From: Chara braunii
Lineage: Eukaryota > Streptophyta > Charophyceae > Charales > Characeae
NCBI GenBank assembly: GCA_003427395.1
Contig: BFEA01000443.1
Coordinates: forward strand, 386,725 to 439,669
Direction of reading: 5' to 3'
Length of the DNA: 52,945 nt
In this document: piece by piece, positions 23,883-35,326 of the stretch
Numbering within the stretch: position 1 is the stretch's first letter
Layout of the letters: each line of letters opens with the position of its first letter
The notes under the pieces: model-generated
What the model saw: the letters and a program-made list of their open reading frames with translations, nothing else
Database searches by the model: none
Told to the model about the DNA's origin: nothing
Position numbers and translations under genes: made by a program

Positions 23883-23947
23883 TGCGAGTGAACTCTCACT
23901 TACGTGCGAGCTAACCCTCACTTAAGCAAAGTGTGAGTGAACTCTCA
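23883..23947. promoter_or_regulatory. three palindromes upstream of gene A
   Basis: Sites at 23883-23898, 23905-23920 and 23932-23947 follow the TGCGAR-N4-YTCGCA pattern with one or two mismatches (for example TGCGAG-TGAA-CTCTCA). Start-to-start spacing is 22-27 bp. They sit 25-90 bp upstream of the TATA-like box of gene A. Confidence 0.65.
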
Positions 23948-24889
23948 CTTAAGTCTGACCACACGTCCAGATCTAGTGACATTCGGGGTTCCCCGGGGAC
24001 AAGGTCGTGTACCGAAGCCATACAAAGTATTCATTGATGATCCGTACACGCGGATCTGCGGTTCGTCGACTGATGCACTCTTCGAAAAGACGGACATGTA
24101 TTTCATCCTGACAAACACTCCCGGTCGTGCTAAGGAATTCCCTATACAGTCCCGTATATCGGACACTTTCTCCTCGACCTCATGATGCAACGAAAAGTTT
24201 TGGACCGGCCCCGCTATAACCAAATCTCGCCACCCATCTACACGAGTAGGCCCGCGCGTTGGCACGAATTTGGACCCCTCAATTACCACCTCGTTGCGTG
24301 ATACAAGCACAACTGCATCGACGAGTTTCCTGCTCTTGTTCGACGCAGCAACACATAGAACTCTGCCGAAACCAGACCCGGACGCAGTCAATCGCACACA
24401 ACAGTATGACACAACTTGTGGAGAATTCCCGGGGCACCGGAGTGGGTACTGCTCCAGGAACGAGCAGTGACGAGCTCAGTCCACCAACTCTTGTTTCCGC
24501 GAGCCTCCCCAAGTCCGTGGCGACGACTTGACATAGTGGCACTCGAGGCGGCTGAAATGGCGGCTAATGCAGCCCAGTGCTCTGCGCATATGGTTCAGGA
24601 ACTTGTGTCCGAGGACAGCGTCATACAGCGGGATGAGATTCCCGAACTCCAACATGTTGGCGAACTTGTACTGGCTTGCCCAAGGGCAGCGACTCTCCAT
24701 CGTGGCCCAATTCCCATCGCACCAATCGTCAATATGCCCGTCCATGCACGGGACGACGGTCATCAAGGGGTCCTCGTCGAAGTCCTCCGTGGTCGCTCCG
24801 TGGGCCGTAGTTACACTGTTAAAATACCGCACGGATCTCGCGGAAGGAGGAAACGGTTCTGCCAAGCGAATGTGCGTCTCGGGACTCAT
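23945..24889 (-). pseudogene. gene B of the tandem family, unknown function
   Basis: Paralogue of gene A with the same landmarks: 'CPWASQYKFANMLEFGNLIP', 'SSPRTWG', 'SYCCVRL', 'VLCVAASNKSRKLVDAVVLVS', 'IRDCIGNSLAR', 'FVRMKYMSVFS'. ATG at 24889. An in-frame TGA at 24476-24478 follows 'KQELVD', where gene C has Cys ('ELLVCARH'); coding similarity continues in the same frame. At the C-terminus 'YGFGTRPCPRGTPNV' parallels gene A. Leader sequences of A and B are also related. The product is unknown and probably about 310 aa when intact. Confidence 0.55.
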
Positions 24890-25075
24890 GGTCCGTGGTG
24901 TCAAGAAGGTCACCTCCATTACGCACCCTACACACCACTCGCACATACCAAACGATACACACGGGCACGTTGACACTCTTGAACATAGTTGGCGAACGGG
25001 AACTGTCGTGGCCACTCCCACACGCAGTCGTCGAGACATTCACTCAAGCGGATTGATCGGGGTTCAGAGCACAAG

Positions 25076-25169
25076 TGCGAGTGAGCTCACAGTTAGATGG
25101 AGAGACAGGTGGACACACCGCTGAAGTGGAATGCTCAGGGTGCACACAGCAAGTGCGAGTGAACTCGCA
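25076..25169. promoter_or_regulatory. two palindromes upstream of gene B
   Basis: 25076-25091 (one imperfect arm) and 25154-25169 (TGCGAG-TGAA-CTCGCA, both arms complete). They lie in a 78-bp tandem unit that also contains 'ttagatggagaga.aggtg'. The same unit recurs in the inverted repeats of element 1 (27514-27545, 27604-27640). Confidence 0.75.
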
Positions 25170-25260
25170 CTTAGATGGAGAGATAGGTGCGCACACCAAG
25201 AGCTCATGTGTGTAATGTATAACAAAATCGGCATGTAACATCCGTTCAGAACTTTCACTT

Positions 25261-26112
25261 CTACCGAAGACGACAGGCCGGTGTGTACATGCGTTCATTC
25301 AAAGTTCGAAGAGGCGACCCGAACGTAAGACACTGCGCCGCATGGACTGGAGCATCTTCCGCGAACATAGAAATATATTTCATGCGAACGAACCCGGTCC
25401 TTCCGGCCAGAGACCTGCCTATAGCATCCCGTATAGAGGACACTTGAGCTTCAACCTCACGCCAAGCGTCCACATCGTCCACCTTAGCCCCGATTACCAA
25501 ATCCCATGTCCCTTCGTATTCTATTGTGACCAAACCGATAATGTCTCTCCTGAGGTGCAACTCATTCCTTGACACGTAGACCACAGCGTCAGTCAAGGTC
25601 CTACTCCGATTCGAACACGCGACGCAAAGAACCCTAGATAAGAATAACTTTCCGAGACGCAATCTAACGCAGCAGTAGGAAACTGCTCGAGGCGACAGCC
25701 TTGGAGAGCGCAACGGGTACTGATCGAGGAACTTGGAATGTCGTGCACAGACAAGCAACTCGAATTTCAGCGCACGGGACCATGTGCACGGCGAAGCAGT
25801 CACGACACTGCAGACCAACACATTTTGATGACGAGGAATATTCAGCTTTGAACTCAAGCAATGGCACCGAACTGAACCCAGCACAGCTCTAGGCACGGGA
25901 ATGAAACTCCCAAACTCGCACATGTTAGCGAACTTGTAGTCGTCCGCCCACGGACACTCCCTGAGCATTATGTCCCATTCAAGCTTTTTCCACGAGTCCA
26001 GGGGAGCATCAGTGAATGGGGGGACCTTCATCCAAGGATCACACTCCATCTCGTCTCTTGTCGCACCGTCAATAACAGTGGAGTTTCCACTGTCGGAGAC
26101 GCGCAGCGCGCA
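25261..26112 (-). CDS. gene C of the tandem family, 5'-truncated by gap
   Basis: Third and most divergent paralogue. It is open from the gap edge at 26112 to its stop at 25261-25263, with no internal stop. Landmarks: 'DPWMKVPPF', 'CPWADDYKFANMCEFGSFIP', 'SYCCVRLRLG', 'VLCVACSNRSRTLTDAVVYVS', 'IRDAIGRSLAG', 'FVRMKYISMFAEDAPVHA'. The N-terminus is hidden in the gap 26113-26402. Because it is uninterrupted, this copy may be the functional one. The function is unknown. The absolutely shared Cys pair in 'SYCCVRL' and the 'FANM.EFG' segment are the best handles for a profile search. Confidence 0.6.
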   Translation of the reverse strand, partial: CALRVSDSGNSTVIDGATRDEMECDPWMKVPPFTDAPLDSWKKLEWDIMLRECPWADDYKFANMCEFGSFIPVPRAVLGSVRCHCLSSKLNIPRHQNVLVCSVVTASPCTWSRALKFELLVCARHSKFLDQYPLRSPRLSPRAVSYCCVRLRLGKLFLSRVLCVACSNRSRTLTDAVVYVSRNELHLRRDIIGLVTIEYEGTWDLVIGAKVDDVDAWREVEAQVSSIRDAIGRSLAGRTGFVRMKYISMFAEDAPVHAAQCLTFGSPLRTLNERMYTPACRLR

Positions 26113-26402
26113 NNNNNNNNNNNNNNNNNNNNNNNNNNNNNNNNNNNNNNNNNNNNNNNNNNNNNNNNNNNNNNNNNNNNNNNNNNNNNNNNNNNNNNNN
26201 NNNNNNNNNNNNNNNNNNNNNNNNNNNNNNNNNNNNNNNNNNNNNNNNNNNNNNNNNNNNNNNNNNNNNNNNNNNNNNNNNNNNNNNNNNNNNNNNNNNN
26301 NNNNNNNNNNNNNNNNNNNNNNNNNNNNNNNNNNNNNNNNNNNNNNNNNNNNNNNNNNNNNNNNNNNNNNNNNNNNNNNNNNNNNNNNNNNNNNNNNNNN
26401 NN
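26113..26402. other. assembly gap (290 N)
   Basis: Run of N at the junction between gene C of element 2 and the (GA)n that starts element 1. The true left boundary and any target-site duplication are hidden here. Confidence 1.
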
Positions 26403-27975
<1,573 letters not shown>

Positions 27976-28570
27976 AAGGACACGTTCTAAGGCACATGTA
28001 GGCATTCCAAAAATCATTGAAGGACGCATTCTAAGGCACATGTAGGCATTCCAAAAATCATTCCAACCCACGTCGTATAGTCTACATGACATGCCGTTAT
28101 CTACAGAAGACGCTTCCGTACAGTCTATATCACTCCCCCTCTTCGCCACAAGCCGAAAAGTCCGACGTTACACATGAAACAAACCCTACCACTAATACAA
28201 ACATGTCGAAGACCTACACGAAAGCTGATTCAAGCCGAAGACCTACACGAACGCTGATTCATGCCGAACAAAATTGCAAAGTACATGAAAGCTTTTCAAA
28301 ATTCACAAAGTACATGAAGCCTTTCCAAAAATCATTGAAGTACACGTTCTAAAGCACATGTAGGCATTTCAAAAATCATTCCAGCCCACGTCGTATACTC
28401 TATATGACATATTTTTTTCTACAGAAGACGCTTCTGTACAGTCTATATCACTCCCCCTCTTCGCCACAAGCCGAAAAGTCCTGCATTACACATGAAACAA
28501 ACCCTACCTCTAATACGAACATGTCGAAGACCTACACACGAACGATGATTCGAGTTGAAGACCTACACGA

Positions 28571-28985
28571 ACGCTGATTCGTGCCGAAGTCCTGCATTAG
28601 ACAAAAGGTCATCCGAACCCGACACGATGTTCACCTGCCTACACAAATCCCAAACAGAAGCTCATCCAAGCCCGACATGGTGTCCACAACGTGATAGGGT
28701 CATACCCACTGCAAAAGGAGTGAGGTGATAAATGGGTGTCTATTCGCATATAGAATCCGAATACCCTTAGACGATGAGTATCTTCGTAGCATGCGTCGGT
28801 TGAAAAGAGTTAGTACGATCTTCATGGTAGCAGCAGGTACAGTCTTCGAGTAGCCTCCCACGATCGTCGTCGCTGCGCTCGTCTATGTTGAACTCGATCA
28901 AAAGGACTTGGTTTGGGAATTTGGGCCTCAAGATCTGCTTCGATATTCGGCAAGTCGCGCATTAGTAAATCTCTTAAAACTCGAT
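28571..28985. other. intergenic inside element 1
   Basis: I see no coding sequence. It contains a few degenerate pieces of the preceding tandem repeat and then unique sequence leading to the stop of the first minus-strand gene. Confidence 0.5.
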
Positions 28986-29498
28986 TCAAATTGCTCCAGT
29001 GACGGATTTGGAACGGACAACGATCTCCCCAGAACGGCGACTGTCATCATCTTCTCTCACGCCGGATACAAGGAATAATTCTCCATCCAAGCACGAGGCG
29101 ATATGCATGATGAAAATCGATAAGAAAAACGTAATGACAGGCTCACAACCTTCTGACATTCTATCGAAAGATGTGCTGGTTATGTACGAATAATACAAAC
29201 AGCTTCTCAACTCCCCTTCGGTCGCAATGTAGAAATCAATTCTGAAGACGGGCCTGTCGCGTAGCGTGGCCATCACAATGTACTGAAAAACTGGGGTAGG
29301 TGGGGGCGAAACAGATGGATGGACATGAGCACGAACGTCTTCGGGAACCAGAAGGTAGCGGTATCTGGGAAGCCCAATGTTGCCAAACCACTCTAAACCA
29401 TAAATGTTCTCAGCTGCGGCAACAACTGCACTTCGCAGACTTTCGCAGTAGCCCAGGTCTCTGACAACGACCGTCCCACAGAAACTTCCAGACGACAT
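28986..29498 (-). CDS. hypothetical 170-aa protein of element 1
   Basis: An intact frame starting at an ATG that lies one base after a strong 3' splice site ('tctcttttctgatgcag|g'). That pattern is shared with the next two genes and supports this start. Visible features: a hydrophobic segment 'VITFFLSIFIMHIAS' near residue 125 and a C-terminal acidic/basic tail 'VREDDDSRRSGE'. I do not recognise the family. Two palindromes lie upstream (29585-29600, 29710-29725). As the last gene of the minus-strand block it could be an accessory factor. The protein is real by frame integrity and start context only. Confidence 0.5.
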   Translation of the reverse strand: MSSGSFCGTVVVRDLGYCESLRSAVVAAAENIYGLEWFGNIGLPRYRYLLVPEDVRAHVHPSVSPPPTPVFQYIVMATLRDRPVFRIDFYIATEGELRSCLYYSYITSTSFDRMSEGCEPVITFFLSIFIMHIASCLDGELFLVSGVREDDDSRRSGEIVVRSKSVTGAI

Positions 29499-29499
29499 C

Positions 29500-29502
29500 C
29501 TG
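29500..29502 (-). other. 3' splice site abutting the ATG of the 170-aa gene
   Basis: A pyrimidine-rich tract followed by GCAG on the minus strand, ending one base before the ATG. It implies a 5'-UTR intron or an upstream exon. The donor was not identified. Confidence 0.5.
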
Positions 29503-29584
29503 CATCAGAAAAGAGAACAGCGCCATTGTCATATACAGAGAGGTGGGTAAACGGCGAAGTTGGGACCGTCTGATGTTCGTAAAG

Positions 29585-29725
29585 TGCGAATGAACTCGTA
29601 ATTGGATAGACAGTTTGTCATGAAACGGGGCATACCGAAGGGGACGGGGCATGATGAACGAGAGATAAGTAAGGGGGCGAACATGGAATTCAACGGGTTG
29701 AAAGCATAGTGCGAGTCTATTCGCA
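29585..29725. promoter_or_regulatory. two palindromes between minus-strand genes
   Basis: 29585-29600 (TGCGAA-TGAA-CTCGTA, one mismatch) and 29710-29725 (TGCGAG-TCTA-TTCGCA, complete arms). They are upstream of the 28986-29498 gene and just past the stop of the next gene. Confidence 0.7.
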
Positions 29726-29761
29726 CTAGAGAAAACACGAAGCAACTAATTCAGAACGCTG

Positions 29762-30637
29762 CTAGTGAAGATGTAGATGTCCAGCATCGCAGTAAGGGCA
29801 GTCGCACACATATCTCGTCTTTCCGTTGCGCAGAGTCACTTCCTGAGGTCCGGAGGCTAAATAATCCAGATGAAGGTAAGCAAATCGCAATTCGTTGTCC
29901 CTATGTTCGACTGTGAAATTTATTTCGTCGCAGCTATCGAAGAGGTAGTGAAGTTGTTGGTGAACCAAACGGTCGACCCGCAAATACAGCTCATCTTTGA
30001 GTGTTTGATCTATGGCGAGCCTGTTTTTGAACTGTGCAAGGGAACCGTGAAAAGAAGTGAGCTTGACACCGTGAAATTCCTCCCTTGCGAGAAAAACAGC
30101 TCTCATTCGTCGACCGTCCACCTTCACGGCAGTGAAGCACGTCACGACTGTGGTGCCTCGATTACACACCCTCGCTCGACCGAAGTAGTCTATGATCACC
30201 AGCGCCGACTTCGTCGGTTGGCTGAGGCAAAACCACGCACACAGTTTTTGATGCAACTTGTCCAACGACGCCCACTTAAGTTTCTCACATAAAATGTGCC
30301 ATGCTTCAACCATCTTAGAAGTTTGGACGGGTTCCTCTTCAAGGGGTTCCCTCTTCAGAAGTGACTCCAACCTGATAGGGTATCGCTGTACATCCTTCAT
30401 CAGAGTGTACAGGTACCAAAAGTTTGACACTACATCACGACAAATCTGAAGTTTTTCTTCTTCCGCACTTTGCCACAAAGGGATTTCCCCGTCCGGGGCA
30501 ACATCATCTTCGAGGTGCAGGTAGTCACGGTCCAGACCAGAGCGTCCAATGTCTTCCCAAATGTTCTTCGACAAAATGATTAGATCGACATCCGGCGCTG
30601 AGGACTTCCTACTCTGCGACGAAGTCCCGATATCCAT
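29762..30637 (-). CDS. CxxC protein, copy 1 (291 aa)
   Basis: An intact frame. I chose the ATG at 30637 because it follows a 3' splice site ('tgtgccgatgcag|a') by one base, exactly as in its paralogue at 32037. An in-frame upstream ATG would read through that acceptor. Landmarks shared with the paralogue: 'DLIILSKNIW', 'DYLHLE', 'SNFWYLY', 'LCAWFCLSQP', 'VIIDYFGRARVCNRGT', 'FTAVKVDGRRMR', 'RVDRLVHQQLHYLF', 'FTVEHRDN' and the C-terminal 'CDCPYCDAGH'. The CxCxxC plus His end could bind zinc. I do not recognise the family. A TATAAAT box and two palindromes lie upstream, which suggests its own promoter. Confidence 0.65.
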   Translation of the reverse strand: MDIGTSSQSRKSSAPDVDLIILSKNIWEDIGRSGLDRDYLHLEDDVAPDGEIPLWQSAEEEKLQICRDVVSNFWYLYTLMKDVQRYPIRLESLLKREPLEEEPVQTSKMVEAWHILCEKLKWASLDKLHQKLCAWFCLSQPTKSALVIIDYFGRARVCNRGTTVVTCFTAVKVDGRRMRAVFLAREEFHGVKLTSFHGSLAQFKNRLAIDQTLKDELYLRVDRLVHQQLHYLFDSCDEINFTVEHRDNELRFAYLHLDYLASGPQEVTLRNGKTRYVCDCPYCDAGHLHLH

Positions 30638-30713
30638 TCTGCATCGGCACAGAAACGCAAGGAAGCGCGTCAGTTGTGATTCTCGCAAGTGCATAAGCAA
30701 AAAATACAGGGGA

Positions 30714-30720
30714 TTTATAT
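30714..30720 (-). promoter_or_regulatory. TATA box of CxxC gene copy 1
   Basis: TATAAAT on the minus strand about 77 bp before the ATG at 30637, with the 3' splice site in between. Palindromes at 30837-30852 and 30905-30920 lie upstream of it. This spacing fits a core promoter with upstream sites. Confidence 0.5.
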
Positions 30721-30836
30721 TCTCGAAAGGGTTCGATAATTGGTAATTGGTTCGCACATCGCAAGAGAGCGCAAGTTTTCTAACTGTCGTCTAATGCCAA
30801 CTTATTTTCTACACGTCATTCATGTGGGTCGATAAG

Positions 30837-30920
30837 TGAGAGTAGATTCGCACTTCGCAAATCAGCGCAAGTTCTGCAACTGCCGCCAACGATTAGAAAA
30901 TAAGTGAGAATAGATTCATA
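30837..30920. promoter_or_regulatory. palindromes upstream of CxxC gene copy 1
   Basis: 30837-30852 (TGAGAG-TAGA-TTCGCA) and 30905-30920 (TGAGAA-TAGA-TTCATA), both imperfect. They are embedded in a 68-bp direct repeat that also carries 'acttcgcaa.t.agcgcaag'. A further degenerate site lies near 31110. Confidence 0.6.
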
Positions 30921-31143
30921 CTTCGCAACTGAGCGCAAGTCTCGCAACCGCCGCTCAACTTCGACTCATCTCCAACACGTCGTTTATGTGGAACGTTCAG
31001 ATTACTCTCTTATTGGGTGGAACGGTCAGACTACTCTCTTAATCAGCGCACGTCCTGCAACGATGGCGTCGATGAATGGCGAGGTCGTCCTATGAGTACA
31101 ACAGCAAAGTGAGGACTAACTCGGAGTTGTCTCACATAGCAGG

Positions 31144-32037
31144 TCATGGCAACTGGTGTCCATCCTCACAGTAAGGACAATCGTAGATCTGTCTCCGCCT
31201 ACCCCCTACGAATTCCAATGTTTGGACACCCGAACGGTGATGCGAAACTTTTCGTAGAGTGTAGTCATTGCAGTTGTCCTTGTGTTCCAACGTGAATAAT
31301 ATGTCGTCACACAATCCAAAAAGGAAGTGAAGTTGGGCATGCACCAAACAGTCAACCCTTTGATTCAACTCTTTTGCGAGTGAAGGATGTATTTCGAATC
31401 GTTCACGGAAGCGCTCGAGAGCACCAACGGACGCGGGCTCGCGAAAGTCTTCCCTCACAATGAAGAAAACTCTCATTTGCTTACCACAAAGCTTGGCCGT
31501 TGTGAAAAGAGTCAGCACAGGGGTGCCACGGTTGAACAGACGAACTCGGCTATGGTAGTCTATGATCACAGGAAAACGCAACTGCGGCTTCCCGATGGAG
31601 ACCCATGCGCAAAGTTTAGCATGCTGCTCGTCCATACAACCCCACTCTTGTTCGAAGCGCAGCGACTCCCAGTCATTTACCATATCCTCGACGTCCATCT
31701 TCTCCTCCTTACTGGATGGAACTTCCAAAAGTTGGACTTCTTCTAAACTCCAGTAGAGGTACCACATATTTGATCCTCTATCACGAACTATTGTAGTTTG
31801 TCCATCAACAACACGTGTTTCGGGTGCAATGTAACCGTCGAGGCCGACCCCAACTTCAATATGCAGATAATCGCTATCAAGGTTGAGCGTTTGTTGTGCC
31901 CAAATGCATTTGCTCATGATGATAAGATCTGTGTCCACATTCTCGATTGAAAAGGAATACTCGCTCGCGTACGACGAGGTTTCGTAGGACGTTGTCTCAT
32001 ATACGACATCGCACGATGGTGTGTCGTCGTCATGCAT
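31144..32037 (-). CDS. CxxC protein, copy 2 (297 aa)
   Basis: Intact paralogue of the 29762-30637 gene, in tandem on the same strand, at perhaps 35-40 % identity by eye. ATG at 32037, one base after the acceptor 'ttcttgtcctgcag|g'. Landmarks: 'DLIIMSKCIW', 'DYLHIEVGVG', 'SNMWYLY', 'LCAWVSIGKPQ', 'VIIDYHSRVRLFNRGT', 'FTTAKLCGKQMR', 'RVDCLVHAQLHFLF', 'FTLEHKDN' and the C-terminal 'YDCPYCEDGH'. The conserved Cys/His end is retained in both copies, so it probably matters. Acidic residues dominate the N-terminus. The function is unknown. Both copies being intact while larger genes are broken is notable. Confidence 0.65.
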   Translation of the reverse strand: MHDDDTPSCDVVYETTSYETSSYASEYSFSIENVDTDLIIMSKCIWAQQTLNLDSDYLHIEVGVGLDGYIAPETRVVDGQTTIVRDRGSNMWYLYWSLEEVQLLEVPSSKEEKMDVEDMVNDWESLRFEQEWGCMDEQHAKLCAWVSIGKPQLRFPVIIDYHSRVRLFNRGTPVLTLFTTAKLCGKQMRVFFIVREDFREPASVGALERFRERFEIHPSLAKELNQRVDCLVHAQLHFLFGLCDDILFTLEHKDNCNDYTLRKVSHHRSGVQTLEFVGGRRRQIYDCPYCEDGHQLP

Positions 32038-32053
32038 CCTGCAGGACAAGAAA

Positions 32054-32129
32054 CCGGAATTAGTTCGCAGTTCACGTCTCGTCATTATCTTAGCGAAATT
32101 CGTAGCTACCAAATCCGAATGAGTTCGCA
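32054..32129. promoter_or_regulatory. palindromes upstream of CxxC gene copy 2
   Basis: 32054-32069 (left arm imperfect, TTCGCA right arm) and 32114-32129 (TCCGAA-TGAG-TTCGCA). They start 17 bp upstream of the ATG at 32037; the nearer one lies in the presumed intron. Confidence 0.55.
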
Positions 32130-32394
32130 TTTATCTAAACGAGCACGTCGGACGGACCGGAAAAACAATCATCCCCCAAGGCCACAAGCACTTTCTCGCA
32201 AATGGATGGCGGTATTGCAAGGCCTGTCACGAATTTGCTCTTATCCGTCCCTTTGCGAAAAGGTCTTCTCCAAGAATAAGCCACGATTTCGGCGCGTTGC
32301 CATTGTTCCTCGTCCGAAGTGGAAAGTTTCCACCTCTTCGTCCAAGCGCCGGAGTTTCGCGAAGATCGGACAAGTGACCTGTAGGCACCCACCA

Positions 32395-35326
32395 CTATAT
32401 ACGTAAAAAAACGAAACGCGGTGAGGAACGATCGTCCACAACCTCAGACTGTGCTCTGCCAACCCAGAACAGGACACCTTGAGACAATTCCTCATCAGGC
32501 AGCCTAACAATAAAAAAATCACCTTTGTTTATATGGCGCCGAGTGTTGAAGTCCACTTTTGGACAGCCCGCCCTCGGTCCTACATATATAAGCGAAGCAT
32601 CTGGCGAAGGAGGGTCGGCTTCTTGAACTTCCTCCATAGTTTCGATTGATTGTGGCCAGAAGGTGTGAGGGTAGATCTCCGGCTCGTCCGCCCCGAGGAC
32701 ATCCTCTTCCTCACCCTCTTCCGTCTCCTTCCTCTTTTGTTTTTGGATCATGTCGTCCGCCTCGACGAAGATGGCTTTCCAGTAAGACAAAGCATCCTCC
32801 CGCTTGTCGACCTCCTCCTTCCTATATGTCTGCCACATGTGTCTATGCTGTTCGAGGACGTCCACAAATTTTTGGACACTGTCACGAGCCATCCGAAAAT
32901 CGTCTTTAACGACATGGGGAATAACACATGGCTGTGGAGGGGAGGTAGGGCCTGCATACTGCCCATCGACAACCGGAAACCAGTGAACTGGTCTGCCTTC
33001 CGGCATCCATTCCGCATCGGTACAACACTTCTTGTACACCATGACGGGACTGTCGTCACGCATGAAGAATTTGAAGACATGGGGTTTCGACACGCCGACG
33101 ATGTTTTTGTCGACGTATTGATCCACTACCCGGCGCCAATGGGCAATGTGATCAAGTTCAATGCACTTCGGCTGTATCTTGTGCGACGACTCGATAAGCG
33201 AGAACAACTGCTTCATGGTGTAAGCGTCGTTGTCCTTCAGTTTTTTTCGAGAAAACACTAAAAGTCGCGTCTATGTCGGTATGTGTGTGGTCAACGAGCA
33301 TGAACCCCACTTCGACATCTTCGAAAATTTCGAATTTCACCAGAAGAGAGGCCAAACACATAAGGTATTGGTTTTTATTTTCCCTCCAGCAATTGTCCGC
33401 GTGGATTCGGAGGTGGCGTGGCCATTTCTGGCCCGACGCGTGCAACTCACATAGAATCCGCATAACTCACGTCATGGTGCCATCGGAACCGTGAGTATAG
33501 AAAGGCAAATACGTGTAAACATAAATGGACGGTTTCCTGCCGTGAGCTACAACCGAGGTCAAGTTCGTTTTCATCATCATGTAGTGTCGATGATCCTTGG
33601 AATAATTATACATGCCGATGTGAGGAATGGTTGTCTTTTTCTGATCCATTCCACCCACTATAAGGCAAAGGTATTCCGAGGGGTTCAAAATGGAACGAAG
33701 TTTCCAGTTAGCGTAATCTGCACGGTGAGCGACCTGATCTAGTTGGTGTTTGCGGTGCTTTTCATCGAAATCCCTACGGTCACGAAGGAGAAAGGCGTTA
33801 TCTCTGGCCTGTCTAAGGCGGACGCACTCGCCACACTTTGTGAACAAGCTAGACTTGGCAAGGTCAGCATTCCACAAGTACTTTCTCCATATGAAGTAGA
33901 AGACTTGCTCCGAAATGACGGTCTGACCCGCCGCTTCCAAATCCGCCTTGATGGACTCGTATACAAGGAGCTTCGTGAAATAAGCAGGGAGCCTAACTTT
34001 AGGTCGTTGTGAGGTCCCTCTCACAACCATTTCGTTAGGCATAGCATCTCCATGTTCTTCCATGAACCTTGTCACACGAGCCAGCATGCTCACATACTCC
34101 GGTCTCGGGTTCAACAATCCCCATTGACCATGACGGCCACGGACGACCCCGTCCGACTTGCACTTGCTATAACGACGAAATGTGTTTCAACATATCCCTA
34201 TTATTTTGCACCAACCGGCGATGCACACACGACGTTTGCACTGCACTGGTTGGACTCTTTCCAGACCGCCGTGGAGGATAGTGAAATTGTCGAGGGTTTG
34301 CATCCACCACTCGATCCTCCTTTCGAGGGACATTTCATAATAGGCTTCGCGCACCGGTTTGATATCGTCAATGGTCAAGACCCAAAGACACTTGTTTTTA
34401 CAACATTTGTGCGTCGGGACGAGCGCAATGTTAGTTTCATTCAATCGACTTTTGGCCCTCTTCGAATGCTCTGACCTTCGAACCGGCCTATTTTTCCGAT
34501 TATATCTTCTCCTTTCTTCAGGTAGGGGATGAGACAAAACTTGAAGGACTGCTTCGGGAGTTCCAGGTTGGCTTTTGGTCAGGGACCTATGCGCTGCACC
34601 TAGGAATTTTGATCTGTCCGTAGGAGCGGTTCCCGGCAAATCAAATTGGGAGGATTCCGATGAACTGTAAAAATCTGTGTCTACAAAACCAGTCTGCCAA
34701 TTTTCCATTGCACCCGTGGCTGTCATCGACGGAGAGCCAACTTTTCCGGCTTCACATGCAATTCTCTTACCTATCTTTGCACTTCCACACGCACGTTCCG
34801 TTGCCTGGTCCCTATCATACCCGTTTCTACCAAATGCACCGCACTGTTCCCAATCAGATCTGTTTCTATCGGGTGTACCGCAGAAGTCTATGTCCACCAA
34901 CGACGGATTGTAGTCAAATGCTAGGGGTTGGGTAATTTCAATGCTTTCAGACAGTCTACCCGCTGTCCCCACGAGATCTGATCCAGTCGTTTCGTACACA
35001 CCACATAAATCTGTGTCCACGAACATCCACCCACCGAGAAACGTCTCGACATCCCGAACACCCTCACTACCGGGGATTAGTGTTGTAGATACGCGCTGAC
35101 CGTCGGTAAAGTCGGTAAAGCGAACAAAACGACGCCGGGTGAACGTCGTAGACAAGCCTGAATGATTCGTCGGGGTCAACATCGAGAACTCCCTTTTTAA
35201 ACCGCAACGCCGATCAGAGGGAGTTTCCGGGTTGCTGTCACAAGAACTACGTTCTTGTACATCGTCTTCTCCGTGTTGTTGTGACGGTGGCGGTGGCGTG
35301 ACATAGTGGACGGATTGGACAGTCAT
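32395..35326 (-). pseudogene. DUF7869-type transposase-like protein (~970 aa)
   Basis: Candidate transposase of element 1. It starts at the ATG at 35326. The N-terminal third is disordered and acidic. A Cys-rich part 'KCCKNKCLWVLT' follows near residue 310, then 'IKADLEAAGQTVISEQVFYF', 'CGECVRLR', 'GGMDQKKTTIPH', 'HADNCWRENKNQYL' and 'DHTHTDIDATFSVFS'. This DNC..ENKN and HTH.DID pattern is what I know from DUF7869 proteins. The spaced Asp residues suggest an RNase H-like catalytic core (inference). The C-terminus ends with 'GDFFIVRLP' and 'GVLFWVGRA'. Breaks: in-frame TGA at 34187-34189 and at 33467-33469, and a 1-nt frameshift at an A7 run (plus 33241-33247). Family members usually have Gly where this copy has Asp before HTH. 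Confidence 0.7.

Larger units (their letters stand above)
21573..26112. mobile_element. element 2: left part of a related giant element
   Basis: Starts with (GA)n and a terminal-repeat-like block at 21687-22290 that can be matched with the ends of element 1 ('ggatagtggcttgtcatttg', 'tacaatatgga', 'cttgtcaccgcaacat'). It then carries genes A, B and C on the minus strand, with the same 16-bp palindromes just upstream of A and B. The other end is not seen: the assembly gap and the left end of element 1 follow. It is either interrupted by element 1 or truncated. Confidence 0.6.
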
